In this document: positions 41,051 through 56,164 of the stretch, in pieces
Position numbering within the stretch: the stretch's first letter is position 1
Layout of the letters: the number at the start of each line of letters is the position of its first letter
NCBI RefSeq assembly: GCF_001293775.1
Contig: NZ_LGLN01000024.1
Span: forward strand, 79,417 to 143,416
DNA length: 64,000 nt
Direction of reading: 5' to 3'
From: Pseudomonas syringae pv. cilantro
GTDB taxonomy: Bacteria > Pseudomonadota > Gammaproteobacteria > Pseudomonadales > Pseudomonadaceae
Position numbers and translations under genes: made by a program
The notes under the pieces: generated by a model
Told to the model about the DNA's origin: nothing
The model's database searches: none
The model's input: the letters and a program-made list of their open reading frames with translations, nothing else

Positions 41051-42532
41051 TTACTCGAACCAATGGGCTCGGGCGGCCATGATCAACTTGCCGGCACGAT
41101 CATCGTCAATGCCGTCGATGTCGAGCAGATCGTCTATAGACTGCTCGGCCAGGTCTTCGCGGGTAATTACGCCGCGCACCGCCAGTTCCATCGCCAAATC
41201 CTTGTCCATACCCTCAAGCGAGAGCAGGTCTTCGGCCGGATGGGCGTCTGCCAGCTTTTCCTCTGTAGCGATGGCTTTGGTCAACAAACGATCCTTGGCA
41301 CGAGCGCGAAGCTCGTTGACGATATCTTCGTCAAAGCCGTCGATGTTGAGCATTTCTTCCAACGGTACGTAGGCAATCTCTTCCAGGCTGGTAAAGCCTT
41401 CATCCACCAGCACCTGAGCCAGTTCTTCATCGACTTCGAGCTCTTCGATGAAGTTGCGCAGGATGTCACCGGTTTCAGCTTGCTGCTTGGCCTGGATGTC
41501 CGATTCGGTCATTACGTTCAGGGTCCAGCCAGTCAACTGGCTTGCCAGACGAACGTTCTGACCGCCACGACCAATCGCCTGGGCCAGGTTGTCCGCGCCA
41601 ACGGCGATATCCATTGCATGCGCATCTTCATCTACGATGATTGCCGCTACTTCTGCAGGGGACATTGCATTGATCACGAACTGCGCCGGGTTATCGTCCC
41701 AGAGCACGATATCCACACGCTCGCCACCCAGCTCGCCGGAAACAGCCTGAACGCGCGAACCGCGCATGCCGATACAGGCACCTTGCGGATCGATTCGTTT
41801 GTCCTTGGAGCGAACAGCGATTTTTGCACGTGAACCCGGGTCACGAGAGGCAGCCATCACCTCGATGAGACCTTCGGCAATTTCCGGCACTTCAATGCGG
41901 AAAAGCTCGATCAGCATCTCTGGCGCAGTACGCGACAGAATCAGCTGAGGGCCACGGTTTTCAGTGCGAATTTCCTTGAGCAAAGCACGCATGCGGACAC
42001 CAACACGGAAAGTCTCCCGGGAAATGATGTCTTCACGCGCCAGCAATGCCTCGGCATTGTTACCCAGGTCGACGATGACATTGTCACGCGTAACCTTTTT
42101 AACAGTACCAGAAATGATTTCACCCAGGCGCTCGCGGTAAGCGTCGACGACCTGTGCGCGCTCGGCTTCACGAACTTTCTGCACGATGACTTGCTTGGCA
42201 GTCTGTGCAGCGATACGACCAAATTCGATGGAGTCGATTTTTTCTTCGATCAGATCGCCAGCAACGGCACCCGGCTTTTTGGCCTGGGCCTGATCAACGG
42301 CCAGCTCGTAAGCCGGATCGTCCAGATCTTCGTCCTCGACAACTGTCCAGCGACGGAAAGTCTCGTAGTTGCCTGTTTGGCGGTTGATCTCTACACGGAG
42401 CTCAACTTCATCTTCAAAACGTTTTTTGGTGGCCGTGGCCAGAGCCAGCTCCAGCGCTTCAAAAATCACACTTGCCGGAACGCCCTTTTCATTGGACACC
42501 GACTCAACAACCAGCAGTACTTCTTTGCTCAT
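41051..42532 (-). CDS. nusA: Transcription termination/antitermination protein NusA
   Basis: The 493-residue protein binds RNA polymerase and RNA. Order: N-terminal domain ([19 protein letters not shown]), S1 domain (about 130-200, [19 protein letters not shown]), KH domains ([36 protein letters not shown]), and two C-terminal acidic helix-hairpin-helix repeats (residues 370-490) as in E. coli. The ATG at 42532 is chosen over an in-frame start seven codons upstream. Confidence 0.97.
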   Translation of the reverse strand: MSKEVLLVVESVSNEKGVPASVIFEALELALATATKKRFEDEVELRVEINRQTGNYETFRRWTVVEDEDLDDPAYELAVDQAQAKKPGAVAGDLIEEKIDSIEFGRIAAQTAKQVIVQKVREAERAQVVDAYRERLGEIISGTVKKVTRDNVIVDLGNNAEALLAREDIISRETFRVGVRMRALLKEIRTENRGPQLILSRTAPEMLIELFRIEVPEIAEGLIEVMAASRDPGSRAKIAVRSKDKRIDPQGACIGMRGSRVQAVSGELGGERVDIVLWDDNPAQFVINAMSPAEVAAIIVDEDAHAMDIAVGADNLAQAIGRGGQNVRLASQLTGWTLNVMTESDIQAKQQAETGDILRNFIEELEVDEELAQVLVDEGFTSLEEIAYVPLEEMLNIDGFDEDIVNELRARAKDRLLTKAIATEEKLADAHPAEDLLSLEGMDKDLAMELAVRGVITREDLAEQSIDDLLDIDGIDDDRAGKLIMAARAHWFE

Positions 42533-42591
42533 CGTACGCCTCGCCTTTCGCAAGCCATTGGATCCGCGGGATCCGCAGTAACCGGCACGTC

Positions 42592-43050
42592 TCAGTCAAA
42601 CGTGGGAATAATGTTGGCCTTGTCGATCAAGTCGATCGGCAACAGGAATTCATGGTCTTCAACCTGCACCACGACATCCTGCTCCTCCACCCCGCGGAGA
42701 AGGCCTTGAAAGTTGCGTCGACCTTCGAAAGGCGAACGCAGCTTTATTCTTACTTGTTCCCCGGCGTACAAAGCGAACTGCTCGATAGTGAACAGCGGGC
42801 GCTCCATGCCAGGAGAAGAGACTTCAAGGGTGTACTCGGTGCTGATCGGGTCTTCTACGTCCAACACACCGCTGATCTGGCGACTGACGATTGCGCAGTC
42901 GTCGACCAGAACACCACCTTCTTTATCGATATAAATGCGCAGCACCGAATGCTTGCCCTGGGAACTGAAATCGATCCCCCAGCATTGATAGCCCAGGGCC
43001 ACGACCACCGGGGCCAACAAGTCCTGCAACTGTTCTAGCTTGCTCGACAC
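42592..43050 (-). CDS. rimP: Ribosome maturation factor RimP
   Basis: The 152-residue protein assists 30S assembly. It shows [36 protein letters not shown] and the conserved [14 protein letters not shown]. The start is GTG at 43050, with GAGGGG five to eight bases upstream, giving the usual 152 residues; an ATG at 43068 would add six residues but has no binding site. It lies between tRNA-fMet and nusA. Confidence 0.95.
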   Translation of the reverse strand: MSSKLEQLQDLLAPVVVALGYQCWGIDFSSQGKHSVLRIYIDKEGGVLVDDCAIVSRQISGVLDVEDPISTEYTLEVSSPGMERPLFTIEQFALYAGEQVRIKLRSPFEGRRNFQGLLRGVEEQDVVVQVEDHEFLLPIDLIDKANIIPTFD

Positions 43051-43085
43051 CTGAACCCCCTCGTGCATGCTTTAAAAATAAAAAA

Positions 43086-43101
43086 ATGGGCAAAAGCCCA
43101 T
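43086..43101 (-). terminator. Terminator or attenuator before rimP
   Basis: On the minus strand ATGGGC-TTTT-GCCCAT is followed by a seven-T run. It lies 35 bases upstream of the rimP start, after tRNA-fMet, so it can stop or attenuate transcription entering rimP-nusA-infB. Confidence 0.85.
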
Positions 43102-43152
43102 CCCTGAAAACGCCGCTGAACATCGACGTCATGTACTGTCCAGCTAACAAAA

Positions 43153-43170
43153 AGCCCCTTAAAAGGGGCT
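43153..43170 (-). terminator. Terminator downstream of tRNA-fMet
   Basis: AGCCCCTT-TT-AAGGGGCT followed by TTTTTG on the minus strand lies ten bases beyond the tRNA-fMet 3' end. It is the first of two hairpins in series before rimP. Confidence 0.88.
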
Positions 43171-43180
43171 CCGCCAAAAC

Positions 43181-43257
<77 letters not shown>

Positions 43258-43322
43258 ACAAAGCTGGGGCGGAAGTATACGACCGATCCATTGCTGGGTC
43301 AATCCAACATCCACCTACAAGA

Positions 43323-43342
43323 AAGCCCGCTAATGCGGGCTT
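43323..43342 (-). terminator. Terminator downstream of tRNA-Leu
   Basis: AAGCCCGC-N4-GCGGGCTT with a T-rich side (TTTCTTG) on the minus strand lies ten bases from the tRNA-Leu 3' end and before tRNA-fMet. Confidence 0.8.
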
Positions 43343-43352
43343 CCTTGTTAAT

Positions 43353-43438
43353 TGGTACCGAGAAGGGGACTCGAACCCCTACACCCATTGGGCACAACCA
43401 CCTCAAGGTTGCGTGTCTACCAATTCCACCACCTCGGC
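43353..43438 (-). tRNA. tRNA-Leu (anticodon GAG)
   Basis: The 86-base class II tRNA starts GCCGAGG and ends in encoded CCA. The anticodon stem-loop is CAACC-TTGAGGT-GGTTG, giving anticodon GAG, which reads CUC and CUU. The long variable arm (TGCCCAATGGGTG) is typical of leucine. It lies 46 bases downstream of secG, the order secG-leuU seen in E. coli. Confidence 0.97.
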
Positions 43439-43484
43439 ATTACAACTCTTTGGCGATCTCGCAAAAACATCGCCGAATTCTTTT

Positions 43485-44625
<1,141 letters not shown>

Positions 44626-44691
44626 GCTACACCTCGTGGGTCAAAGTGGGCGCAGATGTTACCCAACACTTTCGACACTGGCAAGCCGAAA

Positions 44692-46035
44692 TCAGGCGCA
44701 AACTTCAGCAACCAGTTTTGCGAGCTCTTCGGCATAGCCACGGACCTGCGCCTCGTCTTCACCTTCGACCATCACCCGCACCAGCGGCTCGGTGCCGGAC
44801 TTGCGCAGCAGGACCCTGCCCCGCCCCCCCATCTGCTTGGTGACACGTGCACAGGCGTCCTGCACCGCCGGGTGCGAAACCGGGTCGACACTCGAACCTT
44901 CGAAACGCACGTTGATCAGGATCTGCGGACACTTGCGCAGCCTCAGGCGCGCCTCGGCCAGGCTGATGCCGCTGCGACGAAGGGCCAGTATGACCTGTAA
45001 CGAAGCGATGATCGCATCACCTGTCGTGGCATGCTGGAAGCACACAATGTGCCCCGAGTTCTCGCCACCGATCTGCCAGTTGCGCTCAAGCAGCTCGGCA
45101 ATGACATACCGGTCACCGACATTCGCGCGCACGAACGGAATATTCTGTTCCGCGAGGGCCAGCTCAAGGCCGAGATTGCTCATCAGCGTCCCGACCACGC
45201 CACCCTGCAAGCGACCACGCTCGTGCAGATCGCGAGCAATGATGTAGAGCAGTTCATCGCCGTCCACGACGGTGCCGGTGTGGTCGACCATCAGTACGCG
45301 GTCGCCATCGCCATCGAAGCCGATACCCATGTCAGCGCTTTGCGCGACCACTGCGGCCTGCAGCGCTTCCATGTGCGTGGAACCACAGTCCTTGTTGATG
45401 TTGAGCCCGTCAGGCTGTGCCGAAAGCACCACGACCTGGGCGCCCAGCTCACGAAAGACATTGGGCGCAACCTTGTAAGTGGCACCGTGCGCACAGTCGA
45501 TAACCACCTTGAGGCCGGCAAAGTCGGTGCTGGTCGGAACACTGCTTTTGCAGAATTCGATGTATCGACCCGCCGCATCGTTGATGCGCGAGACCTTGCC
45601 GAGGTTTTCGGACTCGGCCACAGTCATCGGGGCGTCGAGCAATTCCTCGATCATCATTTCAATCTCGTCCGGCAGTTTGGTGCCCTGGCCCGAGAAGAAC
45701 TTGATGCCGTTGTCGTAATGCGGGTTGTGCGACGCACTGATGACGATGCCTGCTTCGGCGTGGAAGGTGCGCGTCAGGTAAGCAATGGCGGGAGTCGGCA
45801 TCGGCCCGAGCAACAGCACGTCGGCACCGGCCGCAGACAGGCCGGCCTCAAGGGCGGATTCAAACATGTAACCGGAAATACGCGTGTCCTTGCCAACGAG
45901 AATCCGGCACGCGCCCATCTTGCGAAACGCCATGCCCGCAGCCCAACCCAGCTTGAGCATGAACTCGGGAGTGATCGGGAACTGCCCTACACGACCACGA
46001 ATGCCGTCGGTTCCGAAATATTTTCTGGTACTCAT
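44692..46035 (-). CDS. glmM: Phosphoglucosamine mutase
   Basis: The 447-residue enzyme converts glucosamine-6-phosphate to glucosamine-1-phosphate for UDP-GlcNAc, the precursor of peptidoglycan and LPS. Active phosphoserine is Ser102 in [15 protein letters not shown]. The metal loop DGDGDR and sugar-binding GENSGH are present, and the C-terminal phosphate-binding loop [15 protein letters not shown]. It lies 16 bases after folP. Confidence 0.97.
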   Translation of the reverse strand: MSTRKYFGTDGIRGRVGQFPITPEFMLKLGWAAGMAFRKMGACRILVGKDTRISGYMFESALEAGLSAAGADVLLLGPMPTPAIAYLTRTFHAEAGIVISASHNPHYDNGIKFFSGQGTKLPDEIEMMIEELLDAPMTVAESENLGKVSRINDAAGRYIEFCKSSVPTSTDFAGLKVVIDCAHGATYKVAPNVFRELGAQVVVLSAQPDGLNINKDCGSTHMEALQAAVVAQSADMGIGFDGDGDRVLMVDHTGTVVDGDELLYIIARDLHERGRLQGGVVGTLMSNLGLELALAEQNIPFVRANVGDRYVIAELLERNWQIGGENSGHIVCFQHATTGDAIIASLQVILALRRSGISLAEARLRLRKCPQILINVRFEGSSVDPVSHPAVQDACARVTKQMGGRGRVLLRKSGTEPLVRVMVEGEDEAQVRGYAEELAKLVAEVCA

Positions 46036-46051
46036 GGATGCCCCACTCTTG

Positions 46052-46903
46052 TTATTCAGCTGCTTCGACAGCTGCGATCATGCGCACCACGTCAGCCGTT
46101 TCGGCGACATCGTGCACACGTAGAATTTTTGCCCCTTTGGTCATCGCCAAAGCAGCGAGCGCCAGCCCACCAAAGAGGCGCTGGTCGACCGGGCGATTCA
46201 ACACCGCGCCGATCATGCTCTTGCGCGACACCCCCACCAGCAGTGGCTGACCCAGCGCATGCAGCGCGTCCAGGTGGCGGAACAGGCTCAGATTGTGCGC
46301 CAGAGTCTTGGCGAAACCAAAACCCGGATCGAGGATTATCTGGTGCCGGGCAATGCCGGCGGCCATACATTGCTGCATGCGCTCAAGCAGGAAGGCACTG
46401 ACCTCCCCCACCAGATCCTGATAATGCGGATCATCCTGCATGGCGCCTGGCTCACCCAGCATATGCATGAGACAAACCGGCAAGCCGGTGCTTGCAACTG
46501 CCTCAAGCGCACCAGGGCGCTGCAGTGAGCGCACGTCGTTGATGAGCCCCGCGCCGAGCGCAGCCGTCTCCAGCATTACCTCAGGCGTGGAGGTATCAAC
46601 CGAGATGATAACGTCGAGCTCACGCGCAATTATCTCGACGATGGGTGCGACTCGCTCGACCTCTTCCTGGGCAGACACTGGACGCGCGCCTGGACGCGTG
46701 GACTCGCCACCGACATCGATCAGCGTCGCCCCCGCCCGCACCATCGACTCGGCATGCCGCAACGCCTCATCGAGCTGACTGTAGCGACCACCGTCCGAAA
46801 ATGAGTCAGGGGTTGCATTGAGGATACCCATAACGTGCGTATGGGCCAAATCAAGAACCCGGTTGCCGCAAGGCAACCGGGTCGGGTACAGCGCAGAAGT
46901 CAT
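46052..46903 (-). CDS. folP: Dihydropteroate synthase
   Basis: The 283-residue TIM-barrel enzyme joins p-aminobenzoate to dihydropterin pyrophosphate in folate synthesis and is the sulfonamide target. The signature [15 protein letters not shown] is near residues 25-39, and GGESTRPGA follows. It lies eight bases after ftsH, in the conserved ftsH-folP-glmM order. A perfect inverted repeat lies within codons 8-16 (see separate entry). Confidence 0.97.
   Translation of the reverse strand: MTSALYPTRLPCGNRVLDLAHTHVMGILNATPDSFSDGGRYSQLDEALRHAESMVRAGATLIDVGGESTRPGARPVSAQEEVERVAPIVEIIARELDVIISVDTSTPEVMLETAALGAGLINDVRSLQRPGALEAVASTGLPVCLMHMLGEPGAMQDDPHYQDLVGEVSAFLLERMQQCMAAGIARHQIILDPGFGFAKTLAHNLSLFRHLDALHALGQPLLVGVSRKSMIGAVLNRPVDQRLFGGLALAALAMTKGAKILRVHDVAETADVVRMIAAVEAAE
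46857..46882. repeat. Perfect inverted repeat inside the folP coding start
   Basis: ACCCGGTTGCC-GCAA-GGCAACCGGGT has 11-bp perfect arms with a four-base loop. It begins about 20 bases after the folP start codon, so in mRNA it would form a very stable hairpin just beyond the ribosome footprint. It may affect folP translation or mRNA processing between ftsH and folP. The protein sequence across it ([11 protein letters not shown]) may also be constrained. Confidence 0.7.
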
Positions 46904-46911
46904 GTCAGACC

Positions 46912-48825
46912 TTAATGCTCAGCAGCAGGACCGCCGATTGGCGTTTCCGGACGAGGGTCAGGTGTGATCGGCGTACCATTGGTGCCCGAACCACCGTCCC
47001 AGTCACGCGGCTCACGTGGCGGACGCCCCGTCATGATGTCGTCGATCTGATCGGCATCGATGGTTTCGTACTTCATCAGTGCGTCAGCCATCGCTTCAAG
47101 CTTGTCACGGTTGTCCGTCAACAGTTGCTTGGCGGTGCCGTAGCAGTGATCGATGATGCTGCGTACTTCCGAGTCGATCAGCTTGGCGGTGTCGCCGGAA
47201 ACACTGGAGTTCTGGCTGCCGCCGCGACCCAGGTAACCTCCATCTTCGTCTTCGGAATACATCAATGGGCCAAGCTTTTCAGACAAGCCCCACTTGGTCA
47301 CCATGTTTCGGGCAATCTGACTGGCACGCATGATGTCGTTGGAGGCACCCGTCGTAACGCCATCAAAGCCCAGGGTCATTTCCTCAGCGATACGACCGCC
47401 GTACAACGAGCAGATCTGGCTGATCAGCGCACGCTTGGACAGGCTGTAACGGTCTTCTTCCGGCAGGAACATGGTCACACCCAGGGCGCGACCGCGAGGA
47501 ATGATCGACACCTTGTAGACCGGATCATGCTCGGGCACCAGACGACCGACGATGGCGTGACCCGCCTCGTGGTAAGCCGTGTTGCGTTTTTCCTTGTCGG
47601 ACATGACCATCGATTTGCGCTCGGCGCCCATCATGATCTTGTCTTTGGCCAGTTCGAACTCTTTCATCTCGACGACGCGCTTGCCGGAGCGAGCAGCGAA
47701 CAGCGACGCTTCGTTGACCAGGTTGGCCAGATCAGCACCGGAGAAGCCCGGCGTACCGCGAGCGATAACGCCCGGGTTGACGTCTTCACCCATTGGCACT
47801 TTGCGCATGTGAACCTTGAGAATCTGCTCACGACCACGGATGTCCGGCAGGCCTACTACCACCTGACGGTCGAAACGACCCGGGCGCAGCAACGCAGGGT
47901 CCAGAACGTCCGGGCGGTTGGTCGCAGCGATGACGATGATGCCGTCATTCATTTCGAAACCATCCATCTCGACCAGCAACTGGTTCAGAGTCTGCTCGCG
48001 CTCATCGTGACCACCGCCCATGCCAGCGCCGCGATGGCGACCTACCGCATCGATTTCGTCGATGAAGATGATGCACGGCGCGTGTTTTTTGGCCTGTTCG
48101 AACATGTCACGGACGCGGCTTGCACCAACACCCACGAACATTTCGACAAAGTCGGAACCGGAGATGGTGAAGAACGGCACTTTCGCTTCGCCGGCAATGG
48201 CTTTGGCGATCAGCGTCTTGCCCGTACCCGGAGGGCCGACCATCAACACGCCGCGAGGAATCCGGCCACCCAGGCGCTGAAACTTGCCCGGATCGCGCAG
48301 GAACTCGACCAGCTCGCCAACTTCTTCCTTGGCCTCGTCACACCCGGCGACGTCTGCCAGGGTCGTCTTGACCTGATCTTCGGACAGCAGACGCGCCTTG
48401 CTCTTGCCAAAGCTCATCGGGCCACCTTTGCCGCCCGCCCCGCCCTGCATTTGACGCATGAAGAACATGAAGACCGCGATGATCACCAGAATCGGGAAGC
48501 TGGCCACCAGCAACTGGGTCCAGATGCTCTGCTGCTCAGGCTGCTTGCCTTCGATCACGACGTTATTGCTGACCAGATCGCCGATCAGACCGTTGTCCGG
48601 GATGTTCGGGCGGATGGTCTTGAAGGTGTCGCCGTCGCTGCGCTTGCCTGTGATGACGTAGCCGTCAACAGAAACCTTCTCGACCTTGCCATCCTTCACT
48701 TGCTGGATGAACTCGGAATAGTTGAGGTTCTGCGGCTCGTTCGGGCTGGAGAAGTTGTTCATCACCGTCACCAGGACAGCCGCGATGATCAACCACAGGA
48801 TCAAATTCTTTGCCATATCGTTCAA
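46912..48825 (-). CDS. ftsH: Membrane ATP-dependent zinc metalloprotease FtsH
   Basis: The 637-residue protease degrades membrane proteins and regulators such as sigma-32 and LpxC in E. coli. It has two N-terminal membrane segments (about 8-25 and 105-125), an AAA+ domain with Walker A GPPGTGKT near residue 196 and the zinc site HEAGH near 418. The start is TTG at 48825, where AGAGGG lies seven bases upstream; the ATG at 48816 (MAKNLILW), used in many annotations, has a poorly spaced site. It follows rlmE, as in E. coli. Confidence 0.96.
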   Translation of the reverse strand: MNDMAKNLILWLIIAAVLVTVMNNFSSPNEPQNLNYSEFIQQVKDGKVEKVSVDGYVITGKRSDGDTFKTIRPNIPDNGLIGDLVSNNVVIEGKQPEQQSIWTQLLVASFPILVIIAVFMFFMRQMQGGAGGKGGPMSFGKSKARLLSEDQVKTTLADVAGCDEAKEEVGELVEFLRDPGKFQRLGGRIPRGVLMVGPPGTGKTLIAKAIAGEAKVPFFTISGSDFVEMFVGVGASRVRDMFEQAKKHAPCIIFIDEIDAVGRHRGAGMGGGHDEREQTLNQLLVEMDGFEMNDGIIVIAATNRPDVLDPALLRPGRFDRQVVVGLPDIRGREQILKVHMRKVPMGEDVNPGVIARGTPGFSGADLANLVNEASLFAARSGKRVVEMKEFELAKDKIMMGAERKSMVMSDKEKRNTAYHEAGHAIVGRLVPEHDPVYKVSIIPRGRALGVTMFLPEEDRYSLSKRALISQICSLYGGRIAEEMTLGFDGVTTGASNDIMRASQIARNMVTKWGLSEKLGPLMYSEDEDGGYLGRGGSQNSSVSGDTAKLIDSEVRSIIDHCYGTAKQLLTDNRDKLEAMADALMKYETIDADQIDDIMTGRPPREPRDWDGGSGTNGTPITPDPRPETPIGGPAAEH

Positions 48826-49009
48826 TTAGCTACCCTCTGAAGCAAGCTCCACGCAGCAAGCGTGCCTCGCATGATATTCACCGGCCTAACTTACTACAGA
48901 ACCTACAGATGCGGCAGACACCGTCTGTAACCCTTTGTGAAACTTTGACACCATAATGTTCGTTCATGCTGCATCGGCAACGCTATTTGAAAAAAGCTAT
49001 CGCGCCTTA

Positions 49010-49660
49010 TCAAAAACGCTCGATGCTGGCCGCACCGTCGATTCCGCGAAAGCCACGCGCCAGCAGGTATTGCTCACGCGAACGGTCGCGCGACGACGAA
49101 GGCTTGCGCATCTGCACCTTGTCGAACAGCTTGCGAATATCCTTGTGGTAGACATCGAAGCCTTCACCCTGGAAGACCTTGATCAGAAAATCGCCACCGG
49201 GACGCAGTACCCGACCGGCAAGATCGAGCGCCAATTCACAGAGAAACATTGCACGCGGCATGTCTACAGCGCTCAATCCACTCATATTGGGGGCCATATC
49301 GGAAATCACAAGGTCTACCTGTGTATTACCGACCGCTTCCAGGATTTGCTCCAGAATGGCATCTTCGGTGAAATCGCCTTGAATGAAGGTCACGTCAGGG
49401 ATGCTGTCCATCTCGAGGATGTCAGAAGCGATCAGACGCCCTTGACCGCCAATCAGACGACTGGTCACCTGCGACCAGCCGCCTGGCGCAGCGCCAAGGT
49501 CGATCACGGTCATGCCCGGACGGATAATCTTGTCCTTCTCCTGGATCTCGAGAAGCTTGTAGCTGGCACGTGAACGGTAGCCGTCCTTCTGTGCCATTTT
49601 GACGTACTTGTCGTCGAAGTGTTCTTTGAGCCAGTTATGGCTTGTCTTGGAACGGGCCAC
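49010..49660 (-). CDS. rlmE: 23S rRNA 2'-O-methyltransferase RlmE
   Basis: The 216-residue enzyme methylates U2552 in 23S rRNA and is needed for 50S assembly. The SAM motif [15 protein letters not shown] and the KDKE tetrad segments ([45 protein letters not shown]) are visible. The start is GTG at 49660 with GAGGTG upstream. The 184-base gap to ftsH holds no recognisable gene. It is divergent from yhbY. Confidence 0.95.
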   Translation of the reverse strand: MARSKTSHNWLKEHFDDKYVKMAQKDGYRSRASYKLLEIQEKDKIIRPGMTVIDLGAAPGGWSQVTSRLIGGQGRLIASDILEMDSIPDVTFIQGDFTEDAILEQILEAVGNTQVDLVISDMAPNMSGLSAVDMPRAMFLCELALDLAGRVLRPGGDFLIKVFQGEGFDVYHKDIRKLFDKVQMRKPSSSRDRSREQYLLARGFRGIDGAASIERF

Positions 49661-49764
49661 AGGGCACCTCAAAAATAAACGAGTCGTGATTAACTGGGCG
49701 GTCCCGGACTCGCTCGGGTAAACTGGCCGCCGCTTTTTAAAAGATCAGAAGCAGAGGTCAGATT

Positions 49765-50076
49765 ATGCCGCTCACTCCAGAGCAGAAGAAACAGTACAAG
49801 TCCATTGGCCACCATCTGAAACCGGTATTGATCGTGGCGGACAATGGTTTGACTGAAGGTGTGCTTGCAGAACTTGAACGCGCATTGAGCGATCACGAAC
49901 TGATCAAGATCAAGCTCAATATCCTTGACCGCGAAAGCCGTCTGGGTGCAGTTGCAGAATTGTGCAAGGCTGGCTCAGCCGACCTTGTACAGGTCATCGG
50001 CAAAATGGCGTTGATCTATCGCAAGAATCCAAAGGTAAACAAGCAACTGTCCAACGTCCACCGCGCACACGGATAA
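49765..50076 (+). CDS. yhbY: YhbY/CRM-domain RNA-binding protein
   Basis: The 103-residue protein has the CRM fold: LTPEQKKQYKSIGHHLKPVL, followed by the conserved GLTEGVLAELERALSDHELI and a GxxG-like KMALIYR segment. YhbY associates with pre-50S subunits in E. coli. AGAGGT lies nine bases before the ATG. It is divergent from rlmE and ends in a terminator. Confidence 0.93.
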   Translation: MPLTPEQKKQYKSIGHHLKPVLIVADNGLTEGVLAELERALSDHELIKIKLNILDRESRLGAVAELCKAGSADLVQVIGKMALIYRKNPKVNKQLSNVHRAHG

Positions 50077-50083
50077 AAGCACA

Positions 50084-50119
50084 CGTCAGGGGCGCTTCGC
50101 GCGTGCCCTGACGCGTTTT
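50084..50119 (+). terminator. yhbY terminator
   Basis: CGTCAGGG ... CCCTGACG with a central GCGC-rich segment, followed by CGTTTTA, lies eight bases after the yhbY stop. Confidence 0.8.
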
Positions 50120-50131
50120 ACCGCTGAAAGC

Positions 50132-50147
50132 GCCCGCCTTAGCGGGC
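50132..50147 (-). terminator. greA operon terminator
   Basis: GCCCGC-N4-GCGGGC lies eight bases after the greA stop on the minus strand and is followed by GCTTTC. It is a modest intrinsic terminator for carA-carB-greA. Confidence 0.7.
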
Positions 50148-50154
50148 ACTCGCA

Positions 50155-50627
50155 TCAGATATGACGCACTTCGATGATTTCGTATTCGATGACGCCACTC
50201 GGCGTTTTCACCACAACGACGTCACCTTCTTCCTTGGCAATCAAGGCGCGAGCAATGGGCGAACCCACTGAAATCTTGCCCTTCTTGATATCCGCCTCGT
50301 CCTCACCCACGATCTGATAGGTAACGCGCTCGTCGGTTTCGACGTTGGCGATCTCGACCGTTGTACCAAAAATCACCTTTCCGGTCGGCTCGATGGTGGT
50401 GACATCGATCACCACGGCGTTCTGCATACGGCCTTCGATATCACGAATGCGCGCTTCGACCATGCCCTGCTGCTCGCGGGCAGCGTGGTATTCGGCGTTT
50501 TCCTTGAGGTCGCCCAGTTCGCGCGCAGTACCGATGTCCTGGCTCAACTTGGGACGCACGACCTTGGTCAGGTGTGCCAGCTCTTCTTCCAGGGCACGAG
50601 CGCCCTGGACTGTCATAGGGTATTTGA

Positions 50628-50631
<4 letters not shown>
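50155..50631 (-). CDS. greA: Transcription elongation factor GreA
   Basis: The 158-residue factor rescues backtracked RNA polymerase by stimulating transcript cleavage. The N-terminal coiled coil carries acidic tip residues ([19 protein letters not shown]), and the C-terminal FKBP-like domain contains [19 protein letters not shown]. Its ATG overlaps the carB stop in ATGA. In P. aeruginosa greA is a member of the car operon, and this arrangement fits. Confidence 0.97.
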
Positions 50632-53849
<3,218 letters not shown>

Positions 53850-53986
53850 GGGTGGTCACTCAAATCCGCAGGTTCAGTCGGCAAGCCGTCTTGAACGTTT
53901 ATCTGAGGTGGCCTGGGCGGCAGCGACCGGACACTGGGTCCGGGGCCGCCCTGGGCACCTGCGTATTACAGTCTCAAGGCAACCGG

Positions 53987-55123
53987 TCAGCGGCGCTTGG
54001 CCATGGCGTCGATAAAGCGATCGAACAGAGGCGAAACATCATTCGGGCCCGGGCTCGCCTCAGGGTGACCCTGGAAGCTGAACGCGCTCTTGTCGGTCAG
54101 CTCGATACCCTGCAGGGTGCCGTCGAACAGCGACTTGTGGATGGCGCGAACGTTGCCCGGCAGAGTCGCTTCATCCACCGCAAAACCGTGGTTCTGGCTG
54201 GTGATCATGACAACGCCGGTGTCCAGATCCTGAACGGGGTGGTTTGCGCCGTGGTGACCATGACCCATTTTCACGGTTTTGGCCCCCGCAGCCAGCGCGA
54301 GGAGCTGGTGACCGAGGCAGATGCCGAACACCGGCACTTCAGTTTCCAGCACTTCTTTGATCGCCTTTATGGCGTAGTCGCACGGCTCTGGGTCGCCCGG
54401 GCCGTTAGACAGGAAAACGCCATCCGGCTTGTAGGCAAGCACCTCATTGGCAGGCGTTTGCGCAGGCACGACAGTCACCCGGCAACCGCGCTCGACCAGC
54501 ATGCGCAGGATGTTGACCTTGACGCCGTAATCGTAAGCAACAACGTGATACGGCAGCTCGGACGCGGCAATTTCAGGATGGCTGTCGGTTTTCAGGTTCC
54601 ACACGCTGTGACGCCACTCGTAAGTGTCTTTGGTGCTGACTTCCTTGGCCAGATCCATGCCCTTGAGGCCCGGAAAGCCGCGAGCAGCGGCGATGGCTGC
54701 CTCTTCGGAAATGTTGTCGCCGGCCATGATGCAGCCGTTCTGGGCGCCTTTCTCACGCAGGATGCGGGTCAGGCGACGCGTGTCGATGCCGGCGATGGCA
54801 ACGACTTTGTTGGCTTTCAGGTAATCACCGAGGGACAGCTTGTTACGCCAGTTGCTGGCGACCAGTGGCAGGTCACGGATGACCAGGCCGGCGGACCAGA
54901 CGCGATCCGACTCGGCGTCTTCAGGCGTAGTACCGGTGTTGCCGATATGCGGGTAAGTCAGAGTAACGATCTGCTGGGCGTAGGAAGGATCGGTAAGAAT
55001 TTCCTGATAGCCTGTCATTGCGGTGTTGAACACCACCTCACCAACGGTCTGACCGTCGGCTCCAATGGCTTCGCCGCGAAAAATGCTGCCATCAGCAAGG
55101 GCGAGTATGGCTGGCTTAGTCAA
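53987..55123 (-). CDS. carA: Carbamoyl-phosphate synthase small subunit (TTG start)
   Basis: The 378-residue subunit hydrolyses glutamine to supply ammonia to CarB. The class I glutaminase region contains the nucleophile Cys in [15 protein letters not shown], and the partner residues are near [10 protein letters not shown] and [10 protein letters not shown]. Translation begins with TTG at 55123, with GGGAGG five bases upstream ([13 protein letters not shown]), which is a rare start and can limit expression. A terminator-like leader precedes it (55172-55205). Confidence 0.97.
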   Translation of the reverse strand: MTKPAILALADGSIFRGEAIGADGQTVGEVVFNTAMTGYQEILTDPSYAQQIVTLTYPHIGNTGTTPEDAESDRVWSAGLVIRDLPLVASNWRNKLSLGDYLKANKVVAIAGIDTRRLTRILREKGAQNGCIMAGDNISEEAAIAAARGFPGLKGMDLAKEVSTKDTYEWRHSVWNLKTDSHPEIAASELPYHVVAYDYGVKVNILRMLVERGCRVTVVPAQTPANEVLAYKPDGVFLSNGPGDPEPCDYAIKAIKEVLETEVPVFGICLGHQLLALAAGAKTVKMGHGHHGANHPVQDLDTGVVMITSQNHGFAVDEATLPGNVRAIHKSLFDGTLQGIELTDKSAFSFQGHPEASPGPNDVSPLFDRFIDAMAKRR

Positions 55124-55171
55124 GAAGACCTCCCGTAAATAAAACCTGAAAGGGCGATCGCAGGCTGCAAA

Positions 55172-55205
55172 AAAGCGGAATGACGTAGTTACGTCACCCC
55201 GCTTT
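55172..55205 (-). promoter_or_regulatory. Terminator/attenuator-like hairpin in the carA leader
   Basis: On the minus strand AAAGCGG-GG-TGACGTA ... TACGTCA-TT-CCGCTTTTTT folds into a long stem (7 + 7 bp with a small internal loop) ending in a U-run. It lies 49 bases upstream of carA and downstream of dapB. It can terminate dapB transcription, or act as an attenuator for carAB. Attenuation is inference. Confidence 0.75.
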
Positions 55206-55276
55206 CTTATGGAATCATCTGCGCGCTTCTAGTGGACACACTAAAGCTGTAGCTTACAGAAAAGGCCCATTTTGGT

Positions 55277-55321
55277 CTACCACCAATGAGCCTGAAAAGC
55301 GGGAAAATGCGACAGGGCCAT
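55277..55321 (-). other. Short ORF in the carA leader, possible leader peptide
   Basis: ATG at 55321 begins a 14-codon frame MALSHFPAFQAHWW ending in TAG at 55277. A weak GGGT precedes it. It sits 18 bases after dapB and before the carA leader terminator, where a leader peptide would be expected if the operon is controlled by attenuation. It has two Trp codons but no run of Arg codons, so a link to arginine sensing is not evident. It may be chance. Confidence 0.25.
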
Positions 55322-55339
55322 GAAAGACCCTGTATGACA

Positions 55340-56164
<825 letters not shown>

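Noticed and set aside
55204..55260. Further tiny ORFs in the carA leader (for example 9 codons ending CKLQL)
   Set aside because: They lack ribosome binding sites and would be expected by chance in this length.
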